A DNA stretch of 64,000 nt. It comes from Peristeroidobacter soli (lineage in GTDB: Bacteria; Pseudomonadota; Gammaproteobacteria; Steroidobacterales; Steroidobacteraceae). The DNA lies in assembly GCF_004138485.1 (NCBI RefSeq), contig NZ_RYEV01000005.1:916827-980826 (forward strand). Reading direction: 5' to 3'. A program made the translations under genes and the position numbers. Each line of letters starts with the position of its first letter. The stretch's first letter is position 1. Shown here piece by piece: positions 62,716-64,000 of the stretch. The notes beneath the pieces were generated by a model. It was given only the letters and a program-made list of their open reading frames with translations, did not search any database and was not told where the DNA came from.

Positions 62716-63645
62716 TCATTCCTCGAACTGCAGCGTCCAGGTCTCGCCGATCAACGATTGACCGAAGCTGGTGTGAGGCTCGCTCTTGTCGAGCTTGAAG
62801 TCCGCCGCCGCGTAGAGTTTGCGCGCCGCGAGCAGGTTGCTTTGGGTCCAGAGTGTCACACCCTTGTAACCTGCCTCGCGCGCGAAGCTGACGCACTCGT
62901 GCACGAGCATGCGGCCGACGCCATGACCGCGAGCGGTGTCTTCGACCAGCAGCAGGCGCAGCTTCGCCATGCCTTCCGGTCCGCGCACCACCATGACCGT
63001 GCCGACGGGCTCATCGCCCAGTTCGGCGATCCAGCAGCGCTCGGTGGCGGCGTCGAACTCGCGCAGAAACTTCGCGCAGATCTCCGCGACCAGCGCTTCG
63101 AATTCGCTGTTGAAATGATATTCCCGGGCATACAGCGCGCCGTGGCGCTGAATGATCCAGCCCATGTCGCCGGCTCGATGGGTTCGCAACCGGACGGTCG
63201 GCGTCGTCGGGCGCGCGCTGAGGAGTGTTTGCACTTGACGTAGATGCGCTTGCAGTTGGACCTGTTGATGCCAGGGCAGGGGTTCGAGCAGCTTCGCGAC
63301 CTCGTCGCGGGCTTGCTGATTGACCGCGGCGAAGGCTTTGCGGCCTTTCGCCGTGAGTAACAGGTGAGATTTGCGGGAGTCGTTCTCGGAGCGCTCGCGC
63401 TTCAGCCAGCCGCGTTTTTCGAACTGAGCGAGGATGCGGCTGATATAGCCGAAGTCCATGCCGAGCGTTCGCACCAGATCGGCCGCCGTCAGGGCCTCGC
63501 TGTTGGCAACTTCGTAGAGCACCCGCATCTCGGCCAGGGAATAGTCGCCGCCCAGCAGATTGTTGCCGAGCACGCCGATGGTCCGGGTGTAGAAGCGGTT
63601 GAACTGACGGATATCGGCGATGATGGTCTCGGACGCGGCGTTCAT
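62716..63645 (-). CDS. MarR-type HTH fused to GNAT acetyltransferase
   Basis: A 309-aa two-domain protein. Residues of about 5-145 are MarR-like, with DYSLAEMRVLYEVANSEALT, AADLVRTLGMDFGYISRILA and FEKRGWLKRERSENDSRKSH. Residues of about 155-309 are a GNAT acyltransferase with the CoA-binding motif LLLVEDTARGHGVGRMLVHE and LWTQSNLLAARKLYAAADF. Such MarR-GNAT proteins are known and are thought to couple regulation to acetylation. ATG 63645 has GGGAGAAA upstream; the frame goes on to 63678. It is divergent from the polymerase gene (122 bp apart). Confidence 0.92.
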   Translation of the reverse strand: MNAASETIIADIRQFNRFYTRTIGVLGNNLLGGDYSLAEMRVLYEVANSEALTAADLVRTLGMDFGYISRILAQFEKRGWLKRERSENDSRKSHLLLTAKGRKAFAAVNQQARDEVAKLLEPLPWHQQVQLQAHLRQVQTLLSARPTTPTVRLRTHRAGDMGWIIQRHGALYAREYHFNSEFEALVAEICAKFLREFDAATERCWIAELGDEPVGTVMVVRGPEGMAKLRLLLVEDTARGHGVGRMLVHECVSFAREAGYKGVTLWTQSNLLAARKLYAAADFKLDKSEPHTSFGQSLIGETWTLQFEE

Positions 63646-63767
63646 GGCGGTTTCTCCCTGCGCCAGACGTTCGCGCAATTACTTGACGATGTCAAGTATC
63701 AGTGCCTGCCAGCTGCTGGCAGGTTTTCCGGCTCGCGACCGCGGCCCGTTTGGCGCACAATTCGCGG

Positions 63768-64000
63768 GTGACAAAGCTCCGTGGCTTCATTCTTCAGGCC
63801 AGTTATCGCGTGGTCTCCGGCGCCGCTGGAACGCGCGTTCCTGTCATTCACGTTTATGGTCGTCTGGAAGACGGCGGCACCTTTCTGGTCCGCGACAACC
63901 GGCAGCGACCGCACTTCTACATCAAGACCGCCGATGTCGAGCGTGCCAGTGCACTGACGTCCCAGCGGCCCGTGCCTCTGGAGAAGCGCACCTTCAACGG
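63768..64000 (+). CDS. polB: DNA polymerase II (family B), N-terminus only
   Basis: The window ends inside this gene. The visible 77 residues begin at GTG 63768 and read KLRGFILQASYRVV, then VIHVYGRLEDGGTFLVRDN, then RPHFYIKTADVERA, the start of the family-B polymerase II N-terminal domain. Neither exonuclease nor polymerase motifs are visible yet. The start codon is GTG with no strong ribosome site. Confidence 0.72.
   Translation, partial: MTKLRGFILQASYRVVSGAAGTRVPVIHVYGRLEDGGTFLVRDNRQRPHFYIKTADVERASALTSQRPVPLEKRTFN

Noticed and set aside
1-64000. CRISPR arrays, insertion sequences, integrases or prophage genes
   Set aside because: No regular short repeats with spacers, transposase, integrase or phage structural genes were seen.

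Overview
The window is GC-rich and gene-dense and looks like the chromosome of a gammaproteobacterium, probably from the Steroidobacter/Nevskiales/xanthomonad-like groups. The basis is four TonB-dependent receptors, three ECF-sigma/FecR pairs, a DUF349 protein, GlgX, PPK2 and a family-B DNA polymerase in 64 kb. The lineage is inferred from gene content and was not tested. No phage, IS element, CRISPR array or rRNA is visible. There is one tRNA gene, tRNA-Pro(GGG).

Layout. 0-2 kb: the end of a class III aminotransferase operon with an APH-fold kinase, and a stand-alone GerE-type HTH protein. 2.1-5.5 kb: a redox operon of two secreted c-type cytochromes, an NmrA-like protein and a metallo-beta-lactamase protein that keeps flavodiiron-type ligands. 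5.5-9.8 kb: two exported proteins sharing a C-terminal motif, then a 961-aa winged-helix/ATPase/TPR regulator. 9.9-18.3 kb (locus A): sigma, FecR, STN-type receptor, TolB-propeller amidohydrolase and a relic of a penicillin-acylase-type gene. 18.4-22.9 kb: a threonine-synthase-like enzyme, a LysR regulator and a siderophore-type receptor. 23-33 kb (locus B): sigma and FecR divergent from an STN-type receptor, followed by an alpha/beta hydrolase, a beta-lactamase-fold/M20 peptidase fusion and an esterase. 33-39.2 kb: PPK2, an OafA-like acyltransferase with an SGNH domain, a small unknown protein and a DUF349 protein. 39.3-43.3 kb: tRNA-Pro, then a small-gene region with AhpD-like, SDR and HxlR genes and a clear repeated operator. 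43.5-52.8 kb (locus C): sigma, FecR, STN-type receptor and two S9 peptidases. 52.9-57.1 kb: a NodT/HlyD/DHA2 tripartite efflux operon. 57.2-64 kb: a serine hydrolase, RidA, a GAF histidine kinase, GlgX, a DUF3175 protein, a MarR-GNAT fusion and the start of DNA polymerase II.

Main theme. Loci A, B and C have the same architecture: a cell-surface signalling module (ECF sigma, FecR, STN-bearing receptor) followed by exported hydrolases that differ between loci. The receptors of A and B are clear paralogues, yet their enzymes are unrelated. I read these as parallel systems that sense, import and dismantle different peptide-like or ester-containing molecules. This is inference; no substrate can be read from the sequence. 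The most distinctive single protein is the beta-lactamase-fold/M20 fusion of locus B. Each of the four receptor genes has an inverted repeat in its leader: two are long and convincing, two are short.
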